Shown: positions 40,741 through 52,600 of the stretch, in pieces
Position numbering within the stretch: position 1 is the first letter of the stretch
Layout: each line of letters starts with the position of its first letter
DNA from: Cardinalis cardinalis
Lineage: Eukaryota; Chordata; Aves; Passeriformes; Cardinalidae
NCBI GenBank assembly: GCA_014549065.1
Contig: JACDOX010000017.1
Coordinates: 7,556,808 to 7,620,807 of the forward strand
Length of the DNA stretch: 64,000 nt
Direction of reading: 5' to 3'
Program-made: the position numbers and the translations under genes
The notes under the pieces: generated by a model
The model's input: the letters and a program-made list of their open reading frames with translations, nothing else
Databases searched by the model: none
What the model was told of the DNA's origin: nothing

Positions 40741-42775
40741 AGTGATGGTAAGCTGAAATTTGCTTCCAATAGTAATATTAGTGACAATTTTTACAGTTTT
40801 GCCTTCCTGGTCCTGAAAATAATGAAAACTGGCAACTGATGCCATACAAATATGCCTAAAATAGCAAAGATCAAAAACCTGGGGGCTTGGAAGATGGGGG
40901 GAGGGTGTTTTTCCAGTTGTTTTTAGTTCTGGGGAGGGGGANTGTGTTTGTGGTTTTCTTTTCAAACTGCAATGGTATCAAGTCAGGCCCAAGGACCTTT
41001 TATAAGCACATGCCTTCCAATAAACTCCAGGAGGTTTTTAATCTTGTTTTTCTTTGAAAAGGGCATAATTTTTCAGAAAGCACACATACAACTTTTGATG
41101 CCATGAAAGTTCAAGGCAGATGTAAAAGATGCAGGCAGTGGATTCAGGATATTGCAAATTTGGCCACCATTTCCTGGCTTTATTCTCTGTGCCTGTTTTG
41201 TGACTAAGCCAGCCAAATGGAAAATGCTGATAGCAAATAAAATCTACAGAGGAATGAGTCGTTTCAGCCACTTGTTTTACTTTAGAAGAAAATTCAGTAC
41301 CTGGTACAAAAAATATATTTTGTATAAATTGTACTTAAAAAACATAATTGTCACAGAACTCATGCTAGAAACCACAAGACAACGTGGACACATGNTCCTT
41401 TTTCAGCCAGACAGAGCAGGTATTCCAAGCCTTTGGCAAGAACATGGCACCTGCTACATCTCCTCTAGTGCATTAAGCAGTCTCTGGCACTAGTGGCAAT
41501 GTGCCACCCTCAGAAGAAAAGCCATCCATCAGCTAGACTGTTTCAGACCCACTTACAGCTTATGTTAACGTGCACATGAAATGAAATCCAATTAGACTAC
41601 AGCCTCCAAATTCAGAGCCAAACTTCCTNTGAAGTTTAACCCCTTGTTTGCAGGTGAAAAACATCCACAACATTGAGATGAACAATTCTTCTGTGATAAA
41701 GCCACATCTTGATTTTGAAATGTTTACTTCCAATTTCATGCATTCTGGGAAAACATCCTCACCAAATTCCAAGTGTCATGGGCAGGGGGCTGTGAGGTGT
41801 GGACACAACAGACAAAAAAGCAAAGTCAATTTTTTATAAAATAGAACAGTGTTATCTCCCACAGCAGCACTTCAGATTCCGTNTTTGCCTGTAGCATTTT
41901 GCCTTACAGAAATTAAAATCAAAACCAAAATATCCAAGCTTACTCTCTCCCCAGAGGGAAATTTTAAAGTAGATGCTTTATATATTACAGGACTCTTCTC
42001 ATTCCAAAAGGATATTCAANGTGCTAGCTAGGTCTGATCTAAAAAGGTTAAGCATATTTTAGCACAAGCNTAATTTTAATATTCTTCAGGGTTCNCTTTA
42101 TTANAGTAATCGTAATTACTGTCAGTTTGAGGCATAGAAAGTTGACTAGAGAAGCAGCACCTTTTGGCAAGAGTGTTGTACACAATAAATATAAAAAGTA
42201 TATTTTCATTCATCTTGGGTTTTCTTTGGTTAATAACGTCTCCTAAGACTAAATGGAATTTANCATCCTTTAGCAAAAAATTGCATCCTCCCTCTAACTA
42301 CTAACATTTGGGGTATTNTTATTTCATAAAATGTTGTTGTGGTTTAACCCCAGCAGGACACTAAACACCACCCAGTCACTCATCTACTCCCTTACACAGT
42401 GGAACAGGGAGAAAAATCAAAAGAGTAAAAGTGAGAAAACTTGTGGGTAGAGATAAAGCAAGTCCAATAAAAAGTAAAGCAACAGCCACATGTGTGAGCA
42501 AAGCAGAAAAAGGAATTGATTCACCACTTTCCCATGGGCAGGCAGGTGTTCACCCATNCCTGTGAAACCAGGTCTCCATCATACACAATGAGGACTTGGT
42601 AAAACAAACTCCATCACTTTGAATGTCTCTCCTTCCTCCTCTCCTCTCAGTTTCATATGATGAGCATGATGCTAGATAGTCCTTTGATCAAGTGGGGTCA
42701 GCTGTTGTGGCCTCACAATTTCTTGTGCATCTGCAGCCTCCTTTCTGGTGGGGTGGGGTGAGAAGCTGGAAAGGA

Positions 42776-42801
42776 CTCAGAGGAATTTCTCAGAGGAATT
42801 G
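42776..42801. repeat. 13-bp tandem duplication inside the LTR
   Basis: CTCAGAGGAATTT (42776-42788) is followed directly by CTCAGAGGAATTG (42789-42801). It adjoins the 50-bp duplication, so this part of the LTR (U3 side) has been duplicated twice at different scales. Confidence 0.8.
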
Positions 42802-42900
42802 CTTTTCAGCAGTAACAAAAAGCCTTCTTATACTATCAACACTATTTACAGCTTTTCAGCAGTAACAAAAAGCCTTCTTATACTATCAACACCATTTCCA
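42801..42900 (-). repeat. 50-bp tandem duplication in LTR U3
   Basis: Copy one (42801-42850) and copy two (42851-42900) agree at 48 of 50 positions. Both start GCTTTTCAGCAGTAACAAAA and end in CAACAC(T/C)ATTT(A/C)CA-type sequence. On the element's own strand they lie within the first 175 bases of the LTR, that is in U3, where retroviral enhancers and their direct repeats sit. Whether the duplication arose before insertion (a subfamily trait) or later in the host cannot be told from one copy. Confidence 0.9.
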
Positions 42901-44756
42901 GCATAAACCCAAAACACAGTCATACTAATTGCTATGAAGAAAATTAATTCTACCCCAGACAAAACCAGCCCAAATATTAATAGAGTTGAAAACTAGGGTC
43001 TAGAAAAATTAAATTTCTTTGCAGAACTGCATGTTCATATAAACCAGCACTTAATCAACTTGTGGACACACCACGTAATTCAAGTGCATCAGATGCTAGA
43101 CGATGGCAACTGGGAGGGACATGACTCCCTTTACCATGGATGTCGGGCATCACACCCCCATTTCCTTTTCCATTTATGTGGCTTTCATAAGCACATCCAA
43201 AACATGTCCTGCAATGAGATCCTTTACATTTTAGTGTTCTCTGGAAAGTTCTACCTTAGCTGGCCTCTAGCATTCCTGCGCTTCTCCCAGCTGGCATTCA
43301 TATCACGCTACAAGTATAGGAAGTATTAGCNCCACCCACCAAGGAGATAGGGGCCACCTGAGTCTTGTACTTGAAAAATTAGGTTGATGGGTCTTGTTGT
43401 GGATTTTTTCAGCTGTGGCCCCAGTTCTCTTCTCATATAGGCTTGTCCAGAGTCTAGCAAAAAGAGGCTCCANCTACATATCTACTAGCATGCAAATAAT
43501 AATATAAATTTTCCTGGAATAAACCAAATCTGTACATGTATGGGTAAATAAGCCTTAAAACAAAGACAATCCAAACAGAAATACAGTTTTATCCCCGCTA
43601 ACTGGAGCTATTTGAGGAAAATTCTAACTACATAAACATGTTAAGAAGGTGATGGAGTAGTCTCCTTTGTCTCTGGCATTCTTTATCTAGGGTAGGGTTC
43701 ACACAAACATGTTANGTATGTTACAACAAGGACAGGATTTTTTAACATATCCTGTATTAAAATAGCTGTGAACAAAATGGTCTCACAAATTATACTCCAA
43801 CACACTATGAGACTGTTTTCCGTTCATATTTACATAAGGACAAATTAGCAGGCACTTACAGAGAAGACTATTTACCACAGTCCTGGTACATCAGTTGGCA
43901 ACCCGCATACATAGCTACCCCAAAGTCACTCTGAAATCCAAATGTACAAGCTCAGAAAGGTGTAAATCATGTTAGCTTTCTGATGAAAGCATAGAACANC
44001 CATAGCAACAGTGATATGACTAGACAAGGATGTCTGCATATTAAAATTACACTACAGATTCTAAAATCCCTTGAAGATGGAACAAAATACCCTGTAACTC
44101 TATAGGCTGGGCATTTTCCAATAAATAATTTCCCATTTCTGTCTCNGTTCTGCTAAAGAAACNCAAAAAAACCCAAGTNTGTTACTCAGTTGTATAGTTT
44201 TAAAAGATTAGAAAGAGATGACTGAGTCTGTCTGTAGNCTGAGTTTTTCCTTCCCTATGAAAGAACTGATCCATTTTTTTTCTAGTTCTCTGGCTTGGAG
44301 CAGGAGAGTCAAAGTATTTATCCAAGTAATAGGAAAGGATTACACATGTAGATGGATTTACGAAACANCAATCCCAGCAGGCTTCTGAAATTAAAAGAGC
44401 CTAATGTATGAGGAGTGATATTTTACAATAAGGGAAATGTCAAGCTGTGGAAAAACTATTCCAGAAGGTAGCTCCAAGTTAAGTACAGAGTTCACTTCTG
44501 TTGTCACTTGATCCTCTCCTTAGAATTAAGAACTGAACTTACCATTTTGAAACATGTAGAGTAGCAGCTATAAAAATCCACCATGAGAACATTCGTATTT
44601 GGAAATTTTTTCTTCTTTTACACAAGTTTAAGGGACTGTCAGAGGTCAAAGAATTGAACATCCCTGCTGAGTCACTTCCATGAAAGGCATGCTGTGGAAT
44701 GGTGTAGGTGTACTTACTCTTCACAGCTATAGAGACAGGACCAAAAGAAAAAGGAG

Positions 44757-44770
44757 AAAAAAAAAAAAAA
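44757..44770. repeat. A14 homopolymer
   Basis: Fourteen consecutive A bases lie between GGAG and GAGACAG. The upstream sequence does not resemble a processed gene copy that I recognise. Confidence 0.85.
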
Positions 44771-46584
44771 GAGACAGACTTCCCCATTATGGAGTCCTTA
44801 GGTCTCAGTAGGGGCTAATATTTTCAGAGAAGCAAAGATTTTCTACTCAAGAAAAAAACGTAATCAAAGATATTTCCAATNACCACTAACACACTTAATT
44901 ACGGCTTTTAGGACAAAGTAGGTGGGGTCTTTGGGTTGCTGTTAGGTTAAACTTGTATAACAAAAGATTTGTCTTTTTGCAAAACAACAACATGAGTCAC
45001 TTGCAGGTCTAAAAATAGCTTTTAATGAAGAACAGAACTACTTCTTGGCACAGTATGACATACGCACCAACTGCCCCTCCCCAGCTATCTATGGTTGCTT
45101 CTCTCTCTCCATAGGTGGCAGGTGCCTTTCCCAGGCAGGCAACAAGCTGTGTTTGTCTGGCAGGGGGCAGGCTAGTGAAGCAGAGTAGAAACATAGCTCC
45201 CATGTAAATGCAAGATTGGACTAAATACTTCTCCAAGCTCTTGGAGATGCAGTGGCATTAAGAGACTGACTTACTCTCTCTTTAAGAGAACTTATTCTTA
45301 ACAGCTTTTAAATTCTAACTGCTGATGAATGCAAAATTTGCTTGCATTTGGAACATATTAAAGGAAAGATCTACCACTGCATAACATCAAAATCCTAACA
45401 TAAAACAGTATTTTAATAAATGCTTTCTTTAAAAAAACTAACCTTCTACATCCCAGCCGTGCATTTATAACAGAGGTGGGTGCTAGAAGTAAAAGAACTA
45501 TTGAATTACATTCAGATTCATTTCCTTACTGCAGAATCTCTTGTGTTTGAAAGAATGCTTCCTCCTGGTCCTTCCTGAACAAATAGCTTTATATNCCACC
45601 ATTAAAACTGCACTCCTTGTGACATACCTGTCCCTTTGGATGTTTAGCAGAAGCGCATGAATAAGTTGATCTCTGTTCAGGAAACATGTTAAACACTTAA
45701 GTACTTANTCTGTGAGTTATCTAATCATCACTACTCCTCTCCATGGTAGGTAAAGTGAGCCGTCATTCTCACGTGAATTTTCTGCTGATTTTAACTTTCA
45801 ACATTTTGGCCTGTATANCTCACTCTTTTAAACATAGTTCAGAATTAACTGTAATCACAGCTGTACATCAGATTGAANGCAAACTGTGTGAAAACTCACA
45901 CAACGTTTTTTGTTCTAAGAATATCTGTCAAAAAAACACCTTGTAAGTGCTAACTAAAGGCCTAACCAGGAGTAAATCATATAAATAATAAATAGCTTCC
46001 CATGACATTCTACAAGAAAATTACTCAGNGTTGCTTCACAACACAGTTATGTATAGACCATAGAAGCTCAGCAGATATTTTAATTTCCCTGAGTGCAAGC
46101 AAAGGAGGCTCACAAACAGTAAGGTCAAAAGGGAGGCAGAGCCATCCCAAATCTCTATCCCCTGAAACTTGAGGATTCCATGAGCTGTCTCGCGGCAACC
46201 ACCCAACTGAACTGCCAAGAATTGATAAAAGCAGATTCACAGCCTCTCCAGCATTATGGCTTACACAGAGAAGGTCTTAAGAAACCTGTCCCTGGTGGAA
46301 GGTGGACAACTGTCTCCCATTTGACTGAGGGTACCTAAATTCCTCTATGTAGCTGAGGCCACTGCTGGTGGCAAACACGCCTGGTTGCACATCTGATCCT
46401 GTAAGAATTTCCAGAGAATTATTTACTGCTACATCTTAACTCCTTCACACCTGAGGAACTGCAGAGAACACAAAGGTTCTCTGTGATGGGGAAAATGGAT
46501 TTTGGCACTAGTCAAAGCTAATGACCATTGGAGTCTGGTACAGAAACAAGATGCACAAAAGTCTACCCAAAACCAAAGCAAACT

Positions 46585-46620
46585 TAATGCTTTATACTTT
46601 AGGTAATGCTTTATACTTTA
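46585..46620. repeat. 17-bp direct repeat, 19-bp period
   Basis: TAATGCTTTATACTTTA occurs at 46585 and again at 46604, with GG between the copies. TATACT follows as a partial extension. Confidence 0.85.
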
Positions 46621-49600
46621 TACTATCTTTATCTAAACAGCATAGAGGGACATACATAAGACTGGCATACAGCACAAATAGGATGGGTGAGTTCTGATAG
46701 TGGAAATGCAGCATTAGCTGCATACCTAATGGTAGGCTCCAAGAATGACTGTTCTCAGACAGCAGCTATCATAATTGCCTTTAATAGCAAATTATGCTTC
46801 TGTGGTTTTTTTTTTTTAAAGCATATTAAAAACCTCTAAAGCCTTGAAGCACCCATTGAGAAAATTCATCTATAGTAAACTGCATTTCCAATATAAGCTA
46901 AGAACAAGTGTCCATGCCTTCAGGAGGAAATCAGCCTATGAGATTATATTCTGATGTTNTGTTTCATCTAAGTGACTGCTGAAGCATGGCATTTCTCTAC
47001 TCTTACTGTAGAGGTCCAGGGCTAGAGTTCACTCTGAGGTTACAGATTTTTTTCAGCCTGGCTAGAAATAGGTAATTACATAGGCTGCAAGCTCATGCCT
47101 GCTATGACAATGGGTTACATTTCATTTTTCTACTACTGCCCTGCACATCCTTTGTATGGGTAGAATTTAGGCTCCATACTAAAAAGATATAAGTGCACAG
47201 GACTATATATTTTTTGCTTTTAATTAGGCATTTTTTAACCCAAAATTCTGACAGAGGAAAATTACAAACCACTGAAATAATTCATGTGATTTCTGCTCTA
47301 GGTGATNCCACATTAGTAACACAATCTGTATTCAGGTTGTTATACATTTAAAGCTGGAGCTCTAATTGAATAACTGGTGCCCGATGAGTCTGTAGGTTAA
47401 AAAAAAAATATCCAGATCCAAGATCCACACTAGACCTGAAGTGCTTCTAGTAATTCTACCTTTGAGCAAGCTTTAAAATTAAATNAATTTACAACATGTC
47501 ATTATTCCTAGACCTTATGGGGAATATACTTTACTGCCAACAGAGACAGCTTCAATCATACTCAGCATTAAGTTGAGCTAGCGTCCCAAATTGCCTACTC
47601 CCCTCCTCCTTTTAGCTGGTCTTTGTTTAAGGCACAAGGTCNAAAATGGAGATGGGCTACATGCTGTTTCTGAGTCTCTCATCTGCCTATTAAGGGGGAA
47701 TCCTCAGTTTAACGGGTTTATGTCAGTCAACTACTATTAATTCATTAGTATTAGAATTACATGTTTGAAATCATGTATAATCAAGCTATTCTGGCAATGC
47801 CCTGTTGACTTCTAAGCAAACCTGTCCTACTCAGGACCTCTNTACTGCAAGTCCATCTTTCCCTCTGGGCTCACCTAAGATGTTATCTTTTGTATTTATC
47901 ATCCTTGTAAACAAAACTTGCCATTCTTCTCCCCTAACAAAATTCCCTCTGCATTCTACTCCAAGATGGTTCCCCTCAACCATTGCTTTTTTTTCCTCTC
48001 TGCATCCTTGGGGAATGTTGTCATTCTCCACTCTTTAGAAGCGTGATTCATTTGCCTGCATGAGATCCAGGAGAAATTAAGAACTTGAAAAAGAAAATAA
48101 AAGTAATCCTAATGGAAGATGTGGAGGTACACTTTGTATTCTTCCCAACACTGGGAGCAGCTGCTTTTCNATGTANATCACACNTGTGCTTCTAGGATTT
48201 GNTACCAGTTAAGTCAAATGTAAAAATACTATTTCAAGGGATCCCCTAGTGGTTCATCAAGCTGGATCAAACTCTGTTTGCAATATCCATATCTTATTTT
48301 ATTAACACTGTCAATGAAGAAGCCCATTAAGTCTGTGCATTANAAATAATTAGTAAGTCTTGAAAATAATTTTTGAGCCAGCTACACATTTCCATTTTAA
48401 GGAAACCAGAAAAGACCCTTCCAAACGACACACAGGAACATGAACAATAATTAACCTAAATTTCACTATCTGTCCAGATATCCTTATCAATTACACACTT
48501 CAACTTTNACTTTGAGCATTCTTTTTTGGGGCTCTGAATTTATAGACAGAAGTTTTGATAGCCACACTTAGTTAACATTTAGGAAGAGGAATAAAAGTGC
48601 TAAAGAAATTTACAAATACANATGAACCATTCTCACTGCCACTTAAATACGCTCCATTTCAGCATATATACCAAGTTGAGGTTGTTTTTCAATCACATGC
48701 TCTGCAATTTCAAACAGTTCAGCGTTCAGAAAACTGTTTAGAGTGATCTAGAATGAGACTGCTCAGCCATTACTTTCTGATATNGATCATGCTTTGNTAT
48801 CTGAAATAATTTATCAGCACANTAAAACCAGCCTCAAGAACAGTTTTTCAACAGAATTATAAATCCTGCACAAAGATACCAACAATATTCTCATTATTTT
48901 GACTGCTCTCCAGAGCACAGGTTCTGATTTCACATCAGAAATACAATTGCCAAGTTCGACCGCAGTCATTTCGGACAACCCCAACAAAGCTTTATTATTA
49001 TAACAGACATTTAAAAGTANCCCATGTTTATATACTATGCTAGGATAGCCTTATTTACAGTTTCATGTAAAAAGCCCAAATAATTTGGGATAAACTTCCA
49101 TCATTCTTCTGAGAACTCAGCAAACAGAGGTACATATTTCCAAGAGTATTATATCTAGGCACTTAGGGCAAAAGACAGTAGAACATCAGGAGTTTTTCTG
49201 TTTGCATCACCTTTGAAATTAACTGTTTGAAAGTACGTGAAAGTGCATGAAGATATTTTAATCTTCTCTAGATGTTTATCTCTGTCAAGTATAAAGAGTT
49301 TCCTCTATATTAATTAGATATTCTTTAATTAGCCTAACAATAGTGAACTCCCCTGTGGGCAGNAAAAAGCATCCCTTATTGTAACTCACATGGAATGACA
49401 TACTCAGTCCCTGACATTTGTAGAAAAACTTCCTGAGGCTGTACTAGCCTTATTGGCTCAACTGCAGAGTCCATAAAGAAGTGTACATGGATTANGATAA
49501 TTCCAGTGCCCCACTGAAGCTTGGAGGTGGATCTAAAATGCATAATAGCTCATGTGCCAACAGCTAATACATTAACTTCTCACACTCATCCCAGCATCAG

Positions 49601-52600
49601 CAGAGCTACTGCAACAGTGACAGGTTATCTAAAAGTTTTCTACATGATCCAGACTGCAGAATATGAATGGTACTAATATATAAAGGGTATTAAAGAAAAC
49701 ACATATTCAAAGCATATTCATCAGGCACTACCAAAAAAAAAGTTAGATTCCTTCAAATGTTCACTCTTTTTGGTAAAGCACTCAAACTCTGTCTCTTGTT
49801 ATTCAAATCAGAAAATACTTAACAGAATATGCAGAGCAATCTGCTATTGTTATCTTCTGTTAATGGTTTGTCAGTGACTTGGTTCCCCCTCTGTCCAGCC
49901 ATCACCAGAATGCTAATGTTTAGACAGATTAACAGCTGATTACCNAAAAGAGAACCTGAACCTAGGAGCACTGAAGATATATAGCTAAATACTGCATAGA
50001 TATCTTTTANTTACAAGAAGATCTTGGTGTCATTTCTATCCATTTGTCATTAAAGATTACTCAACTCTNTCCTAAGTTGTTATTCTTAGAAAGAAATTGC
50101 AGGAGAAAAATCCTTCCATAATAATTTAATTTTAAACTGCATTCTGNTTTTCAAATCTAGACAGCCTTACTATAAACTAAGAGGTAGAAGGAAAAAGACC
50201 TTTTTTTGTCACATCATTAGTTTGTCAAGACTGTCATCAAGAGGTNTGATTTAATCACCTCCACAAAACACGTGCCATGTTCACCCTCTTGTCAGTATCT
50301 CCCAAGGGCTGTGGAACTAGAATGTCAAAGAGTACGGATGGGGTTAAGATCAGCCAGGCTTAAACCCTGGCTTCATGTCTCCCAGGTATTCTTTGCTAGC
50401 TTGGCTCTGGGGATTCATTTTGAAGCAGTAACAGTANTATTACTGAACTTGAGNGAATGGGATATTCATANTCAAGTAGAACNTGCTGAATAAGTTTTTA
50501 TGTCAAGACTGACANGCTANTAAGTTTGTCAATGGTTCAATAGGAATTGGATTGAGTATACACAGGAAAANNAACAAACANTATTAGCTATATCCTTTGC
50601 ATTATTAAGACATTAGAACANTGGGAAACAGCCATAACACTGTAGTCTTATTTTAGGTACTGAATTTCTAGATTAACAACTTTCAACATCCAATTATCAA
50701 AATTGAGCCTTCAGTGAGCAATGAACAGCCATGGATATTTAACAGTGATTTACAGCTTTGAAACAGCACAGTATCATACTTGTGCTGCTTAAAATAGCAA
50801 AGACAATTTTCTTTCATACACCCTAGCTCTGGGCTTCACTCTCNCTACCACTAACGCACATAAGAATTCCTTATGGTGTTGAAGTGCAGAGTCCTGGTAT
50901 TCTCATAAAACACTCAAGAAATGACCAGCTGGNACAAGAAAGTCCAGAGAAGATAAATTTTTCCAGAAATTTTTTCAAAGAAGCATCAATTCCAAAGACT
51001 TGTGTTAACAGAAAAGCAGCAGCTCATGCAAGCAGGTTTACAAAGATACCTCAAGAGCAAAGGTTGGTCAATCTCTGTTCAAGTACCTCAGCTGTGTGGG
51101 GATTGGCCTCTTGTGCACTGGGTGAAGGAACCCATTCTGGGACAAATCTTCCAGATGGAAGTTAATGGACAGAACCAGGAAAGCTCCTACCCAGTACAAA
51201 ACAGGGAAATGGACATACAATGCTGAGGGTACCCACAAAACAAACTCTGCAGCTAAGTGAGCAGCAGACCTCTGCGCAGTTGCAGCCACAGACCAGCTGA
51301 CCACACCACAGACAGCGATACTGTGCACATCCTGACCACACACACATTGCTTCCCTTCACACATTTGAACAGCTTGAAAGGCTATTATCACATACACAGT
51401 GGCCTTTGNTGTGCATACTCCAGTGAGTCAGTATCAACTTCAAGGGCAAGAAACAGCAGGGTAAATAAATTCCTCTCTAACATGTTGTCATTTTTCTCCA
51501 AGTCAGGTTCCACAGCTAAATCCAGCTTCAGTTTTGAAGAGACTCTCCAATATGCAGTGGAATATCATGCTGGGCAAAAGCTTCTGAAAAGCATCTCCAG
51601 AATAATCTGTATCAGGTGNAAAGTGCAGATCATGGTAACCAGCCCACATGAAGTAAAAAAAGTTCCAACACAAGACTATTTTGCCCAGGACAGCCTTGAG
51701 GGAAATTTACCAAAAAGCTGAGGGAGGGAAGCTAAAAAACTCACCACAAAGAGCGAGGCATGTGAATAAAACAGTCTGCTTTTACTTCACTTCAATCAGC
51801 ACAAGCAAGGAATTATTTAACTACAATAAGCACAAATATGATGCAATGAAGTCAGGTGTAAGGGAAGAAATCCAGGTAAATAACGCCCAAGTCAGCTTGT
51901 GCATTACCGAGCAGGTACTAGAAAGCAAGAACAAATTTCAGCAGTCTGTTTACACATGAACATCTCTGCCTGCCATTCTTTAAATAGATATTTTCCCACT
52001 CTACCTGCCACATCTAGAAAAACATTTCCCAAAAAGAAAAAAAAGAGCCTCTGCCATCATACTGCCATCTATCTTCTAAATGCTGTCTGGAAACCGATTG
52101 TCCTCTCTTTCCTTAAAAAGCCTTGATTTCTGTCTCCTTGCTACCGTTTAACTTTGTATCTGCATTATCTAACCACACTTAGACTTTGAGGTATCATTTT
52201 CAACATAGATGCTATAAAATAAAGTGTTACTACACTACATCATACTACATCACTGTCAGGGCTCTTATCTGAAGTTCATTCTCCTCTGCAGTGAAATATA
52301 TGTTCCCCAAGATAAACGATAAAACAACACTGAAGAATTCTTTATTTCCAGTTCAGTCTGGCGTGCACATGTCCAAAAAAGCCCAGCCTATTGCTTCAGT
52401 GTTTTATCTACAGCATGCAAGATGGATTTTTGTGTTCTTGTGGTGAAGGACTGACACTCAACAATTTAATGCTTTATATCCTCTATTTAGGGTTATTTAC
52501 TTCTGCTTCAAGGCAAGCCTATCATCNACTGTAAGGTGCCATAGCCTCAGAAAAAAGTTCTTTCCACCATGAAGACATTTCTCTCTGAAAATAAAAACAC

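Larger units (their letters stand above)
30936..42334. other. AT-rich non-coding DNA
   Basis: No gene or classifiable transposon was recognised. It contains short tandem duplications (31928-31955, 40517-40552, 40691-40740), a T14 run (35829-35842), a (TA)n stretch near 37690-37701 and two dense clusters of N bases (about 36263-36799 and 38636-38876). Open frames are below 115 codons and without domains. Confidence 0.55.
42335..42972 (-). mobile_element. Solo LTR of an avian ERVL-type endogenous retrovirus
   Basis: Read on the minus strand, the segment opens with TGGGCTGGTTTTGTCTGGGG, passes AGAATTAATTTTCTTC and ends with GGGGTTAAACCACAACA. It therefore has TG...CA termini, and its order matches an LTR family I remember as very common in songbirds and other Neoaves (TguLTR5-like, ERVL). 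The candidate 5-bp target duplications are AATGT (42330-42334) and AATAT (42973-42977), one base different. About 640 bases fits a full LTR. No gag, pol or env sequence flanks it, so it is a solo LTR left by LTR-LTR recombination. The expected TATA region is degraded (CATATGAAACT on the minus strand near 42650). The family name is from memory. Confidence 0.85.
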
